Shown: positions 1 through 9,475 of the stretch, in pieces
How positions within the stretch are numbered: position 1 is the stretch's first letter
Layout of the letters: each line of letters opens with the position of its first letter
Assembly (NCBI GenBank): GCA_035555975.1
Contig: DATMFV010000084.1
Span: 1 to 64,000 of the forward strand
Length of the DNA stretch: 64,000 nt
Reading direction: 5' to 3'
Source of the DNA: DATMFV01 sp035555975
Lineage (GTDB): Bacteria > Verrucomicrobiota > Verrucomicrobiia > Chthoniobacterales > Chthoniobacteraceae
The notes under the pieces: model-generated
What the model saw: the letters and a program-made list of their open reading frames with translations, nothing else
Databases searched by the model: none
What the model was told of the DNA's origin: nothing
Translations under genes and position numbers: made by a program

Positions 1-2
1 AC

Positions 3-323
3 CGGTATGGCGTCTGCGCCGGTATTACCGCGAAGCACCTTTCAGCCTTCCAGACTTCCATGCCTGAACCTTCCAAGATCATCTTCGCGCTCGACTATGA
101 CGCTCCAAATCAACCATATGACGGGTGGTATCGGGCCAGCCGGGATGATGTCAACACCAACTGGGATGCCTTCTCGAAAAGACACTCCGGCGCGGTCAAT
201 GTCCTGTACTGTGATGGACATGTGGAAACAGGCCGCGACAAAAAGGCCGTTATGGGTAGCGATAGAAGACAGTACCCGTGGGCGGAGGAACAATACATCC
301 GGTTAAACGATCAAGCTAAATAA
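3..323 (+). CDS. Pseudopilin-like protein, C-terminal part (5' end outside window)
   Basis: The reading frame is open from the window edge, so this is the C-terminal ~106 residues of a longer gene. It carries an HSGAVNVLYCDGH segment matching the H-x9-DG signature that ends many Verrucomicrobiota and Planctomycetota proteins with an N-terminal type II prepilin methylation motif. The prepilin helix itself is not in the window. Such proteins are thought to be exported pseudopilins of unknown role, often beside glycosidase genes as here. The stop codon overlaps the start of the next gene (TAATG), which suggests co-transcription. An internal ATG at 60 is unlikely to be the true start because homologous-looking sequence continues upstream. 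Confidence 0.7.
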   Translation, partial: RYGVCAGITAKHLSAFQTSMPEPSKIIFALDYDAPNQPYDGWYRASRDDVNTNWDAFSKRHSGAVNVLYCDGHVETGRDKKAVMGSDRRQYPWAEEQYIRLNDQAK

Positions 324-1324
324 TGAAAGTCAAACACGGTCTCTCCTTTCTCTTTCTCATGTCGATGGCCATCGGCTATCCGCATCATCCTCTCTGCGCT
401 GAAGATGCAGGGGCAATGGATCGGCGAATACAGGCCTTGAACGCGGATACTCTCAGCAGTTTCCCGGAATTCCGCGACGACCCCAACCCCCTCGTACGAC
501 GCGCGGCGGTCCGGTCATTGGCAAAGCTGGGCGTTCCCGCCCTTGATCTACTCAAGAGTTATGCCCGGGACGATACCGATCCCCTGGTTCGGCGAACGGC
601 GGTGCGGGCCTTTGTAAAGATGGAAAAGGGCGAAGCGCGGGTTGCTCTCCTGGAAAGCGTTCTCCGACAGGACAGGGATGAACTGGTGCGCGTCGTGGCG
701 GTCGAGGAACTGGCAGGCATTGAGCCGAGAACTCCTCAGATCCTCGCGTTGCTCCGGGAAATGCAGGCCGATTCATCTCATCAGGTTGCCCGGTCTGCCA
801 CCAATGCGCTCTGGACCTTCGACGCGGAGGCGACCTCGGCCCGGGATCGGCCGGAGTTTCGAGATACGCAGTTGAATGCCTCCCGAATCAACCTCCCAAA
901 GAAAGGATGGCGTTTCAAAACCGATCCCACCCAGACAGGGCATGTCAAGAACTGGACTTCCATCGAATTTGATGATGCCAGATGGGCTCCTGTGGAGATC
1001 GAACGACCGTGGCGGGACTTCGGATTCAAGTATGAAGGGGTCGGCTGGTATCGGCTTACCTTCAAACTGCCTGCCGCACCGGAACGGGTTGCTACCGACC
1101 TGGTGTTTGATGGAGTTGATGAAGCCGCCTGGGTCTGGGTGAATGGCGAATTTCTCGGGGCGCACGATATCGGCCCGGCTGGTTATAACAAGCCGTTTGC
1201 AGCCGACACCCGCGGAGTCCTCAAGTGGGGCGAGGAGAATACGATCGTCGTGCGCGCCTCAAAACCTTCCGGAGGACATGCTGGTATATGGAAGCCGGTT
1301 TACCTCGAAGTGCTCAATAAGTAA
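323..1324 (+). CDS. Secreted HEAT-repeat protein with glycosidase sugar-binding (jelly-roll) domain
   Basis: The 333-residue protein has an N-terminal signal peptide (hydrophobic residues ~8-25). Residues ~40-170 contain HEAT-like helical repeats, seen as recurring NPLVRRAAVRSLAKLG, DPLVRRTAVRAFVKM and DELVRVVAVEELA segments. The C-terminal half (from ~residue 190) resembles the glycosyl hydrolase family 2 sugar-binding jelly roll: it has GVGWYRLTFKLP, then WVWVNGEFLGAHDIGPAGYNKPF, and ends in NTIVVRASKP. No catalytic domain is visible, so it is probably a carbohydrate- or partner-binding accessory protein outside the cytoplasm. It starts on the stop codon of the upstream gene and is 3 bp from the next gene, so it lies in an operon with the pseudopilin and the LamG protein. 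The combination of the two domains is unusual; the function is inferred. Confidence 0.7.
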   Translation: MKVKHGLSFLFLMSMAIGYPHHPLCAEDAGAMDRRIQALNADTLSSFPEFRDDPNPLVRRAAVRSLAKLGVPALDLLKSYARDDTDPLVRRTAVRAFVKMEKGEARVALLESVLRQDRDELVRVVAVEELAGIEPRTPQILALLREMQADSSHQVARSATNALWTFDAEATSARDRPEFRDTQLNASRINLPKKGWRFKTDPTQTGHVKNWTSIEFDDARWAPVEIERPWRDFGFKYEGVGWYRLTFKLPAAPERVATDLVFDGVDEAAWVWVNGEFLGAHDIGPAGYNKPFAADTRGVLKWGEENTIVVRASKPSGGHAGIWKPVYLEVLNK

Positions 1325-1327
1325 CTA

Positions 1328-4300
1328 GTGAAGATGATCAAGAAACAGAAAATGTCAGATTGGAGATTTCTGGGCGTTCTCGGCATGTTCGCCGTCGCCT
1401 GGGCAAGCCATTCGCTTGGGCAGGCTCCGGATGCGTACAGAGGCGAAGAGGCGACCGGGGAAGATGTGATCGCCCTTTGGAAATTTGACCCTCAGTCGCC
1501 TGCTCTCGACAGCTCGAACCATGGGCATCAACTGGAGTTGCGGGGAGCAGATACCCACTTTGTCGAAGAGGGGAAGTTCTCGGGCGCTTTGCGAATCGAC
1601 GAAGAGAAACAGCCGGGAGATGTTCCGCAGGGAGCGTCTGCCGGAAGCGCTCCAGATCTTTCCCCGGGAGGGGCCTTTACCCTGGAGATGTGGATCCAAC
1701 CCGACGAACGGATGGCATCGCGGAAGATCGCCTTTCTGTTGGATAAGAAATATTTCATGGGTGAGCGCGTGGAGGGTCATGGAGACTATATGCTTCTCCT
1801 GCGCAGAACCGGCAGCCAGCAACCGTTTCGTTTGGAGGCGGGTCTTGGTTTTGACAGTGATTCCGAAGTAGCGGTTTCCGCTCCCTTTGAACTCAAGGCT
1901 GAAACCTGGTATCACGTGGCGTTCGTCTATGACGGGCATGGCGGGTGTTCCTTTTTCCTGAATGGAGAACACCTGGGCGGAAAGAAGCTGGAGAAACGTA
2001 CTTCGGTTCATCCCGGAAAGCGGCCGCTTGTGATTGGCGACCGCATCGGAAGCGCCGGACAGCGCTTCCTGGGCAAGATTTCCGAAGTCCGGATTTCGAG
2101 GGAGGTCACCCGCTTTACTCCGCGTGAAGCGGTCACCCTGGATGCGGACGAGTCGCGAACCGCCTTTTACCGGATGGAGAAGGAAGCGAGCCTTCGGTTG
2201 AAGATCACTAACAAAACCGCATGGAAACTTAAAGGAGCCAGGGCCCGGATCAACGGGGAGATGAAGGCAAAGCCGGTGGCCGTGCCTGAAATCGAGGCAG
2301 GAGAATCAGAATACCTTCGGGTGCCTGTTGATGCCGAAGTCAAGCCCGGCGAATATAGCGTGACGGTCGAGGTACTGGATGCAAAGGAAAAACCACTTGG
2401 AACTCCGATGCCGGTTCGCGTGACGATTGTGCCGCGCCCACTGCCAAACCGGATGCCGACTGTGATGGCGGGCAATGGCGATATGGAAGAGATCAAGAAG
2501 GTCGGGTTTACCCACTATTACGCCATCTGGCAGGCGATGCGAGGGCCTGTCGTCGAGTTTCTGGGGCCGAAAGCCATCCTCGAAGTCCGCCAGAAACTCG
2601 ATCGCGCTTTCGCGCTGCAAATCGGCGCCATTGCGCAGATTTCCGCCGGGAGGAATCCTGAATTCAAGGCTACCTACAACCGGATCGACCGTAAAGGGAA
2701 GGTTTATCCCACCTTGAATGGCCTGATGCCGGAAGCCCGGAAAGCGGCCCGGGCGCTTGGCGTGTTTACCGCGGAAAATTTTGGCGATCTCCCTTCATTA
2801 CAGGGCGCGATGATCGATTCTGAAATGCGGGATCACTCGCGGCCCAGCTTTCACCCGGTTGACATTGCGGCTTACCGCGCATTCTCAGGGAGGGAAATTC
2901 CCGCCATCGTTGGAGAACCCAGAGACGTAGCTTATAAGAAAGTACCCGGGTTCCCACGGGACCGGATTGTGCCTGATGACGACCCGATCCTCGACTATTA
3001 TCGCTGGTTCTGGAAAGAGGGAAATGGCTGGAGCCGAATTCATTCGCTAACCGTCGAGGGCTTGAAATCGACCGGCAGGAGCGACATCTGGACCTATCAT
3101 CAACCGGCGGTGCGGGGGCCGTCTGTCTATGGAAGCGGCGGGGCCGTCGATTACCTGAGTCAATGGACGTACACCAGTCCCGACCCGCTCCGGATCAACC
3201 TGGCCGGGGATGAACTTCTCGCCATGGCTGGAGGACGGCCGGGGCAGCAGATCATGAATATGACGCAGGTCTTCTGGTATCGCGCCCAATCAGCGCCGAT
3301 CCCCCAGCCGGGGGAGCCTTCTGTAGCCAACCGCGCCGGATGGGAGGAGCGCGAGCCGGACGCCAAGTTTATCACGATTTCGCCGGACCACTTGAGCGAA
3401 ACACTTTGGTTGAAGCTTTCCCAACCGGTGAAGGGAATCATGTTTCATGGGTGGGAGTCGCTGGTCGGAGGCGGTAGGACGGGATACATCAGGACGAACT
3501 CTGAAACGATCAAACGCCTGTCGTCGCTCATTAGCGAGGTGGTCGAGCCTCTGGCGCCAACCTTGTTGCAGGTTCCCGATGCCGCCACTGAGGTGGCGTT
3601 TCTGGAGAGCTTCGCCTCGCAAACCTTTGCGGGCAGAGGAACTTTCGGCTGGGGCCGGGGCTGGGGAGCCGATGCTTATCTGGTCGCCCGTTATGCCGGC
3701 CTGCAACCGAAGATCGTCTATGACGAAACGGTCATCAAGGAGGGACTCGACGGATACTCTGTTCTACTTGCACCGCATTGCGACGTCGTGACCGCCAAGG
3801 TAGCCGCCGAGATCCTGAAGTTCCAGCAACGGGGCGGAGTCGTCGTGGGAGATGAATTTCTCGCTCCGGGAATCCAACCCGACATCCTCCTGGCAAGCCT
3901 GCGGCGAAGTGGTGATGCTCAAAGTGATAAAGCGGAACTCATGCTCAAGGCCGGACAGCTTCGCGATGAACTCGATCCCTTCTATCGGCGACCGGTCAGC
4001 AGCGACAACCCGGAAGTCGTCCTCCGTCGCCGGGGCACGACGGCAGAGATGCTCTTTGCAGTCAACGATCACCGGGTCTTCGGCGACTATGTTGGCCAAT
4101 ACCGCCTCGTGATGGAGAAAGGGAAACCGTCGAAAGCCGTGATTACCTGGGACCGCGCCAAGGGGGTTGTCTATGACCTGATGAAACGGCGGATCGTCCC
4201 GACAATCCGGGAAGAGGGCGTTCTGAAGTTTTCCGTCGAACTTGATGCGGGAGAGGGAACCCTTTTCCTCGCGCTGGACAGACCCGCAGGCAAGCTTCAG

Positions 4301-4582
4301 ATTAAAGCTCCTGAAAAGGTAAATCAGGGAGACCGCGCCGAGATCGCCATCCGGTTGAAGGATGATCAGGGCCAACCGATCAGAACCATCGTACCGATGC
4401 AGGTCGTCATTCGCGATGCCGCGGGGAGGGAGGCCGAGCAGAGCGGATATTACGGAGCGGACAATGGGGAACTGGACCTGGCGCTCGACATCGCCTCCAA
4501 TGATGCTGTCGGCAAATGGCAGGTCGAGATTACCGAAGGGTTGAGCGGGAAGCAAACCATTCGTGAGTTCCAAGTCTATTAA
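1328..4582 (+). CDS. Large secreted glycoside-hydrolase-like protein with LamG domain
   Basis: The 1084-residue protein starts with GTG at 1328 (ATG at 1334 is an alternative two codons in). A signal sequence (GVLGMFAVAWASHSLGQA) is followed by a concanavalin/LamG domain at residues ~45-260 (GGAFTLEMWIQPDE, TWYHVAFVYDG). A TIM-barrel-like region with the acidic segment MIDSEMRDH lies in the middle. Next comes a Rossmann-like segment at ~770-870 (GYSVLLAPHCDVV, FQQRGGVVVGDEF) like the trimerisation domain of GH42-type enzymes, then a C-terminal beta region. I cannot assign a known GH family. It probably attacks a polysaccharide outside the cytoplasm. It follows the HEAT/jelly-roll gene by 3 bp and overlaps the long form of the next gene. 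Confidence 0.65.
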   Translation: MKMIKKQKMSDWRFLGVLGMFAVAWASHSLGQAPDAYRGEEATGEDVIALWKFDPQSPALDSSNHGHQLELRGADTHFVEEGKFSGALRIDEEKQPGDVPQGASAGSAPDLSPGGAFTLEMWIQPDERMASRKIAFLLDKKYFMGERVEGHGDYMLLLRRTGSQQPFRLEAGLGFDSDSEVAVSAPFELKAETWYHVAFVYDGHGGCSFFLNGEHLGGKKLEKRTSVHPGKRPLVIGDRIGSAGQRFLGKISEVRISREVTRFTPREAVTLDADESRTAFYRMEKEASLRLKITNKTAWKLKGARARINGEMKAKPVAVPEIEAGESEYLRVPVDAEVKPGEYSVTVEVLDAKEKPLGTPMPVRVTIVPRPLPNRMPTVMAGNGDMEEIKKVGFTHYYAIWQAMRGPVVEFLGPKAILEVRQKLDRAFALQIGAIAQISAGRNPEFKATYNRIDRKGKVYPTLNGLMPEARKAARALGVFTAENFGDLPSLQGAMIDSEMRDHSRPSFHPVDIAAYRAFSGREIPAIVGEPRDVAYKKVPGFPRDRIVPDDDPILDYYRWFWKEGNGWSRIHSLTVEGLKSTGRSDIWTYHQPAVRGPSVYGSGGAVDYLSQWTYTSPDPLRINLAGDELLAMAGGRPGQQIMNMTQVFWYRAQSAPIPQPGEPSVANRAGWEEREPDAKFITISPDHLSETLWLKLSQPVKGIMFHGWESLVGGGRTGYIRTNSETIKRLSSLISEVVEPLAPTLLQVPDAATEVAFLESFASQTFAGRGTFGWGRGWGADAYLVARYAGLQPKIVYDETVIKEGLDGYSVLLAPHCDVVTAKVAAEILKFQQRGGVVVGDEFLAPGIQPDILLASLRRSGDAQSDKAELMLKAGQLRDELDPFYRRPVSSDNPEVVLRRRGTTAEMLFAVNDHRVFGDYVGQYRLVMEKGKPSKAVITWDRAKGVVYDLMKRRIVPTIREEGVLKFSVELDAGEGTLFLALDRPAGKLQIKAPEKVNQGDRAEIAIRLKDDQGQPIRTIVPMQVVIRDAAGREAEQSGYYGADNGELDLALDIASNDAVGKWQVEITEGLSGKQTIREFQVY

Positions 4583-4625
4583 CTCATCCTGCCGCTATTT
4601 CTCCGTGTTTCCATTGTCTCATTCC

Positions 4626-7346
4626 ATGTCTTCACTCGAATTTCTTAGAATCATCAAGCCTCGCGTTGACCTCGCCGCCCTCCTTCGCAACACCCGGGAT
4701 CTCTGGCAGACGGAGCTGGGCCAGACCTTCGATGCCTACCATGCCGCGGCCCGGTTGGCCGAAGAGCGACTAAGGGAGATTGGTTGCGAAAAGGTTGAAC
4801 GCATCGCTTTTCCTGCGGACGGGAAGACGGTTTACCAGGACCGGACGATGCCGCTCGGGTGGCGGGCTACGAGGGGCAGGCTGGAGATCGTCAAATCTGC
4901 CGCGGTTTTTGCCGACCCGGTGATTGCGGATTTCGAGCGGCATCCGTTTCACCTTGTCAAAGGTTCCGTTTCCACCCCGTCTGAAGGCGTGGTAACCCGC
5001 CTGATCAGCGAGGAGGACCTGTATGCCGGGGCCGATGCACGAGGAGCATTGATCCTCTTCAACCCGGAACACCGCCCCATCGGGCGAAAATTTCGGCAGG
5101 CGTGCGATGCGGGCGCACTCGGGTTCGTGACCGATCACCTTCCCCATGGCCGCCACGAAACGCCGGAGGCCATCCAATGGATCAACGCCGGTACGGAAGG
5201 CCCTTCGTGGCATACGCGGGCCGACGACCGCCCGTTCATCGGGTTTGTCGTCTCGCCGTATATTGGCGATCAACTCCGTGTTGCCCTGCGGGCGGGCGAG
5301 GTGACGGTACGCGCCATTTCCGATGGAGAACGTTACGAGGATCATATCGATGTCGTGACAGGGACCCTACCCGGCGAGGATCGTCGCGAAGTCTGGCTGT
5401 TGGCGCATCTCTATGAACCACTAGCCAATGACAATTCCTCCGGTGTGGCCTGTGTTATCGAAATTCTCCGGGTTTTACGGGAACTGATGGACGAGGGTTT
5501 GTTGCCCCGCCCCCGCTTTACGTTGCGGGTCGTCTTCGGGATGGAGAGTTATGGGTTTGCGGCCTATGCGGAACGGCGGGGCGGCTGGCTGGCTGATCAG
5601 GTTCTCTGCGCCATGAACGTGGATGGCCTGCCGATTACCGATTCGACCCGTGGAATGGGGATCATCTTTTCGCAGTCGTGTTGCCCGTCATCCGTAGACT
5701 ATGCCTTGGAGGAACTGACGCGAGCCGACAGGGCGCCACTCCTGGAAACACCACCGGTTTCCCATCGTCAAACAGAGGGAATCTATGGAGACGACCTGCT
5801 GCTGGGCGATTCCACGGTCGGTGTGCCGTCGCTTTGGGTTTGGGGCAAGGGTCTCTCAAAGGGAGTCAAGGGTCAGCGTTTCTGGCACAGCTCCGAACAG
5901 ACCATGTCGCTCATTATTCCGGAAAAGTTCCGGGATACGGCCGCGCTGCTGGCTGCCTGGACGGCAGCCACGCTGACGGGAAGTGAGTTTCAGTCGCAGA
6001 TTCGCCGCGCGGTAAAGATTTCACGCAAGCGACTGGAAGAAGAGCAGGAGCGCATTCTTGAAATATTGCGCACAAGGGAACCCGGAGGGCGCGCATCATC
6101 GCCGTTGGATTGGCTCGATTTCCGGCTGGAAATCGAATCGGCCCGGTTGCGTGACTTTTTGCGTTTTGGCGCAGAGGCCGGAACGGTGGAAAGAGCTGTG
6201 GATGAGCTTTCCGCGCTGGCGGTCGAACTAAGGAAAGCAATTTCCAAAGCCGGGATTCCGGAGTATGAGGATCAGGTCTGGAAGATGGCGGAAAGCTTCG
6301 TTGTCCGCCGCGTCGCCCGTGGTTTGCCGCATGATCTCGCCGCAGCGCCACGAGCGGAACGCATCCCTGAACTTATGTCTCTCGGTTATGGAGGCCCAGC
6401 GGCCATCGTTCTGGCCCATGCCGACGGTCACCGGAATGTTGCCGACCTTCTCCTGCGCGCCCAATGGGAGGAACGTTGTTTCTATTCCCGAAAGGAAGTC
6501 CGGGCCTGCCTTGCGCAACTGCGTTACTTTGCCGAATACGGTTGCATTGGATTGACCGGCTCCCGGGTCATTACCAAAGTCAGGATAGTGCAGGCGCTTC
6601 GCGCAACCGGCATCAGGGAAGGTGATCTGGTCATGCTCCACTCCGGCCTCTCGGCGTTCGGCATGGTTGAGGGTAAAGGGTCCGATACTGTTATCGACGC
6701 CCTGCTCGAAGTGTTGGGTCCCGAGGGCACCCTTCTCATGCCAACGTTCGTTCAATCATGGCTTTGCTTTGAAAAAGGTCCGGCCCGAAATCGGGAGGTG
6801 ATTCCCTATCACAAAGATGCTCCCATTTTTACGGGGACCATTCCCAACGCCTTCCTGAAACGCGCCGGTGTGTTCCGCAGCGCCCACGTTTCGCATTCCG
6901 TCGCAGGAATCGGACCATTGGCCGAAAGATGCCTGCTGGAACATGGCGCAACCGACGCCCCTGTCGGCAAGACAAGCCCTTGGGCGCAGCTTCACGAACT
7001 GGGGGGAAAGATGGTCTTCCTGGGCGCGCCCCTGAGTGCCTGCGCCTTTCTGCATTACCTGGAAGATGAAGTGGGCGCAGATTATCTGGAAACCGCCATC
7101 TGCGTGGTTAAAGACGAGACCGGAGGGCAACGGCTGGTCACGGTACCGCGCCATCTGCCAGGTCCCCGGGACTTTTACAATCCCGAGACGGTCGGCAACT
7201 CGAAGATCTTCTGTTGGCTTGAATCCAACGGACTGAAAATAAAGCGCGAAATCCTCGGCTTTTCGGATGTGAAGGTCATCGAGGCTGCGGCACTCCATCA
7301 CCTCGGATTGAAAGCACTGCGGGAGAATCCCGGGGTCCTGATTTGA
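4626..7346 (+). CDS. M28-like peptidase fused to AAC(3)-family acetyltransferase domain
   Basis: The 906-residue protein (from ATG 4626) has two enzyme-like halves. Residues ~200-470 resemble zinc aminopeptidases of the M28/DUF4910 type: H261 and D269 in AHLYEPLANDNSSGVA, and FGMESYGFAAY further on. Residues ~650-906 match the aminoglycoside 3-N-acetyltransferase fold: GIREGDLVMLHSGLSAFG, GPEGTLLMPTFVQS, then HVSHSVAGIGPLA and MVFLGAP. AAC(3)-type domains also occur in enzymes acting on sugars or natural products, so resistance should not be assumed. No signal peptide is evident from the ATG. A GTG at 4563 would overlap the upstream gene by 20 bp, but the ATG gives a cleaner N terminus. It may deacylate or acylate an amino sugar; that is inference. 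Confidence 0.7.
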   Translation: MSSLEFLRIIKPRVDLAALLRNTRDLWQTELGQTFDAYHAAARLAEERLREIGCEKVERIAFPADGKTVYQDRTMPLGWRATRGRLEIVKSAAVFADPVIADFERHPFHLVKGSVSTPSEGVVTRLISEEDLYAGADARGALILFNPEHRPIGRKFRQACDAGALGFVTDHLPHGRHETPEAIQWINAGTEGPSWHTRADDRPFIGFVVSPYIGDQLRVALRAGEVTVRAISDGERYEDHIDVVTGTLPGEDRREVWLLAHLYEPLANDNSSGVACVIEILRVLRELMDEGLLPRPRFTLRVVFGMESYGFAAYAERRGGWLADQVLCAMNVDGLPITDSTRGMGIIFSQSCCPSSVDYALEELTRADRAPLLETPPVSHRQTEGIYGDDLLLGDSTVGVPSLWVWGKGLSKGVKGQRFWHSSEQTMSLIIPEKFRDTAALLAAWTAATLTGSEFQSQIRRAVKISRKRLEEEQERILEILRTREPGGRASSPLDWLDFRLEIESARLRDFLRFGAEAGTVERAVDELSALAVELRKAISKAGIPEYEDQVWKMAESFVVRRVARGLPHDLAAAPRAERIPELMSLGYGGPAAIVLAHADGHRNVADLLLRAQWEERCFYSRKEVRACLAQLRYFAEYGCIGLTGSRVITKVRIVQALRATGIREGDLVMLHSGLSAFGMVEGKGSDTVIDALLEVLGPEGTLLMPTFVQSWLCFEKGPARNREVIPYHKDAPIFTGTIPNAFLKRAGVFRSAHVSHSVAGIGPLAERCLLEHGATDAPVGKTSPWAQLHELGGKMVFLGAPLSACAFLHYLEDEVGADYLETAICVVKDETGGQRLVTVPRHLPGPRDFYNPETVGNSKIFCWLESNGLKIKREILGFSDVKVIEAAALHHLGLKALRENPGVLI

Positions 7347-7419
7347 CGAACGAGGAGAAGTCCGGAGCCAAAGCGGGCCGGGCGAACCTCGCGATTAAAC
7401 TTGAAGATTCCTGCAAAAA

Positions 7420-7439
7420 TCATTCATCTAGATGAATGA
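7420..7439. promoter_or_regulatory. 20-bp perfect palindrome over the GH42 start codon (probable operator)
   Basis: TCATTCATCTAGATGAATGA is a perfect 20-bp palindrome that includes the GH42 start codon (7436-7438). Its core CATCTAGA reappears at 11465-11472, directly upstream of the GntR/LacI-type regulator gene. It is therefore a good candidate operator for that regulator. A repressor bound here would block both transcription and translation start; that is inference. Confidence 0.55.
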
Positions 7440-9475
7440 CTTCACTTTCTGGCATCGGCATTGAGCTTTGTTTCGAGCACCACCCCCGGGAACGATGGCC
7501 CTGGTACGCCGACCGCGCCCGGGAGTTGGGCGTTTCATTCGTCAGGATGGGGGAGTTCATCTGGGACCTGCTGGAGAGCCGGGAGGGGCACTTCCATTTC
7601 GACGATCTTGATGCCTTCATCGCCCTGCTTGCAGAGCGCGACATCCGTACGTGGCTCGCCACGCCGACCGCAGCACCTCCGGACTGGCTCTGCACCGCCT
7701 CTCCGGAGATTCTGCCGGTATCTGCGGAGGGCGTGCGCGCGCGCGGCGAAACGCGGCGGCACACCTGCCCGACCTCGCCCGCCTACCGCCGCCATGCGCA
7801 CCGGATCGTGACGGCGCTTGGCCGCCGGTACAGCGCGCACCCGGCCGTGGCGGCATGGCAGATTGACAATGAACTGGGGCACCCGTTCTGCTTCTGCCCG
7901 CTTTGCCACCGGGCCTTCCAGCGTTGGCTGGAGAAGGAGTTTGCCGGGGACATCGCGGCGTTCAATGCCGGTGTGGGGCAGTTCTTCTGGGCACGGACCT
8001 CGCGCCGGTTCGAAGAAATTCCCCTTCCGGGGCCGCGGGCCAACCCGTGTTTGCAGCAGATCTACCAACGGTTCATGGATCACCAGATCCGCGAATGCTG
8101 GGGATTACAGGCACAATGGCTGCGCGAGGCCGGGGTGACGACCCCCATTACTACCAATGCCATGCTGACGTGGCACGGCTACGATCACGAAAAATTCTTT
8201 TCCGGCCTCGACATGGCCGCCGGCGATATCTACCCCTCCACCCGGGGCGGGTTGTATCAGGAAGGGACTTTCGCCGGGCTTTCCTTCCTCGCCGCCTTCC
8301 TGCGCGGCATGAAGCACGGGCGCAATTTCGGCATTGCCGAGATGCGATGCGGCCCGGCGGCGGGGCGTTACCAATACCCGTTGCCGGGCGAAGTCCGGTA
8401 CTGGAGCCACCTCCTCTTCGGATCGGGCGCGGATTTCGTCTCCTTCTTCCGGCTCGATACGTGCCCCTCCGGCAGGGAACGCAACGAGTGCGGGATGCTC
8501 CCGGCCTCCGGTGCGATCCCTCCCATTTTCACGGAGGTCCAGCAACTCTGCCGGGAGGCGGCACGCCTTGCACCGTTCCTGCGGGAAACCACGGTGGAAC
8601 GGGCGCGCGTGGGGTTGCTCTACTCCTTCCCGACGCATGTGGCGCTCAACCTCCGACCTGAGTTTGCGGAGTTTGAGGGTCCCTTCGGCAATGGCTACCC
8701 GATGCACCTGGCCCGGCATTTCCGGGCGATGGTGGGGTTCGGCATCCCGGTGGATGTCGTTTATGGCGGGGACGATTTTTCGCAATACAGCGTTCTCGTC
8801 GTTTCCGGACTCGCGGCGATGGAAGAGCCGCTCGCCCTTCGCCTTAAGGAGTATGTGGCCCGGGGTGGAGTTCTCCTGCTTTGGCCATGGAGCGGCGTGA
8901 TGGACGAAAACGCGAAGATGCACGAGCAAGCACTGCCCGCGTACCTTTGCGACGTGGCTGGTGTGGAAACCGTTGTTACCGAGGAGTGCCCGCCGCAAAC
9001 CCATCTCCTTTCGCTGGAGAACGAAGCGGGGCCGCTGATCTCCGGCGGGTTGGTGCAAACGCTGGCTCCCCGGGACGGAGCCGAAGTGCTGGCCTTTCTG
9101 ACGGGGCATCCGGCGCAGGCGCGCCTCCCCGGGCTGGTGCGGCATCGTTTTGGAGACGGGGTTTGCTATAGCGTCGCCACCATGCTCGGCGAGGATGGGT
9201 TGGTTGATTTTTACCGTACTCTCCTCGGCAGGCATGGCATCGCTGCCTTGCCCCATCTGCCCCCCGGGGTTCACACCACGCGAAGGCGGGGGGCGGAACG
9301 CGATCTTCTTTTCCTTTTTAGCTCCGCCGGGACGCCGGTACGACTCGCTTTCAGCGAACCGGTGGAAGAGCTTCTTGGCGGGACGACAGCCGATCACCTG
9401 CTACTGGAGCCGCTCGGGATCGCCGTGCTGCACCTGCCTGCGGGGGAGCCCATGCCGCCTGTTTCAAGTCAATGA
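7436..9475 (+). CDS. GH42 beta-galactosidase-like enzyme
   Basis: The 679-residue protein is a typical GH42 enzyme: an N-terminal TIM barrel with acid/base E146 in AAWQIDNELGH and likely nucleophile E302 in FGIAEMRCGPA. The Rossmann-like trimerisation domain follows at ~residues 390-560 (VLVVSGLAAMEEPLALRL, VARGGVLLLWPW), then a small beta domain. There is no signal peptide, so it probably acts in the cytoplasm on imported beta-galactosides or related oligosaccharides. The ATG at 7436 is within a palindrome and has no obvious Shine-Dalgarno sequence, but the family N terminus begins right there, so a later start is unlikely. The gene converges with the GH20 gene; the two ends overlap by 12 bp. 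Control by the regulator encoded at 11485 is likely. Confidence 0.88.
   Translation: MTSLSGIGIELCFEHHPRERWPWYADRARELGVSFVRMGEFIWDLLESREGHFHFDDLDAFIALLAERDIRTWLATPTAAPPDWLCTASPEILPVSAEGVRARGETRRHTCPTSPAYRRHAHRIVTALGRRYSAHPAVAAWQIDNELGHPFCFCPLCHRAFQRWLEKEFAGDIAAFNAGVGQFFWARTSRRFEEIPLPGPRANPCLQQIYQRFMDHQIRECWGLQAQWLREAGVTTPITTNAMLTWHGYDHEKFFSGLDMAAGDIYPSTRGGLYQEGTFAGLSFLAAFLRGMKHGRNFGIAEMRCGPAAGRYQYPLPGEVRYWSHLLFGSGADFVSFFRLDTCPSGRERNECGMLPASGAIPPIFTEVQQLCREAARLAPFLRETTVERARVGLLYSFPTHVALNLRPEFAEFEGPFGNGYPMHLARHFRAMVGFGIPVDVVYGGDDFSQYSVLVVSGLAAMEEPLALRLKEYVARGGVLLLWPWSGVMDENAKMHEQALPAYLCDVAGVETVVTEECPPQTHLLSLENEAGPLISGGLVQTLAPRDGAEVLAFLTGHPAQARLPGLVRHRFGDGVCYSVATMLGEDGLVDFYRTLLGRHGIAALPHLPPGVHTTRRRGAERDLLFLFSSAGTPVRLAFSEPVEELLGGTTADHLLLEPLGIAVLHLPAGEPMPPVSSQ

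Noticed and set aside
4626..7346. Aminoglycoside resistance gene
   Set aside because: The AAC(3)-like domain is fused to a peptidase-like domain in a sugar-use cluster. Homology to the fold alone does not show resistance.
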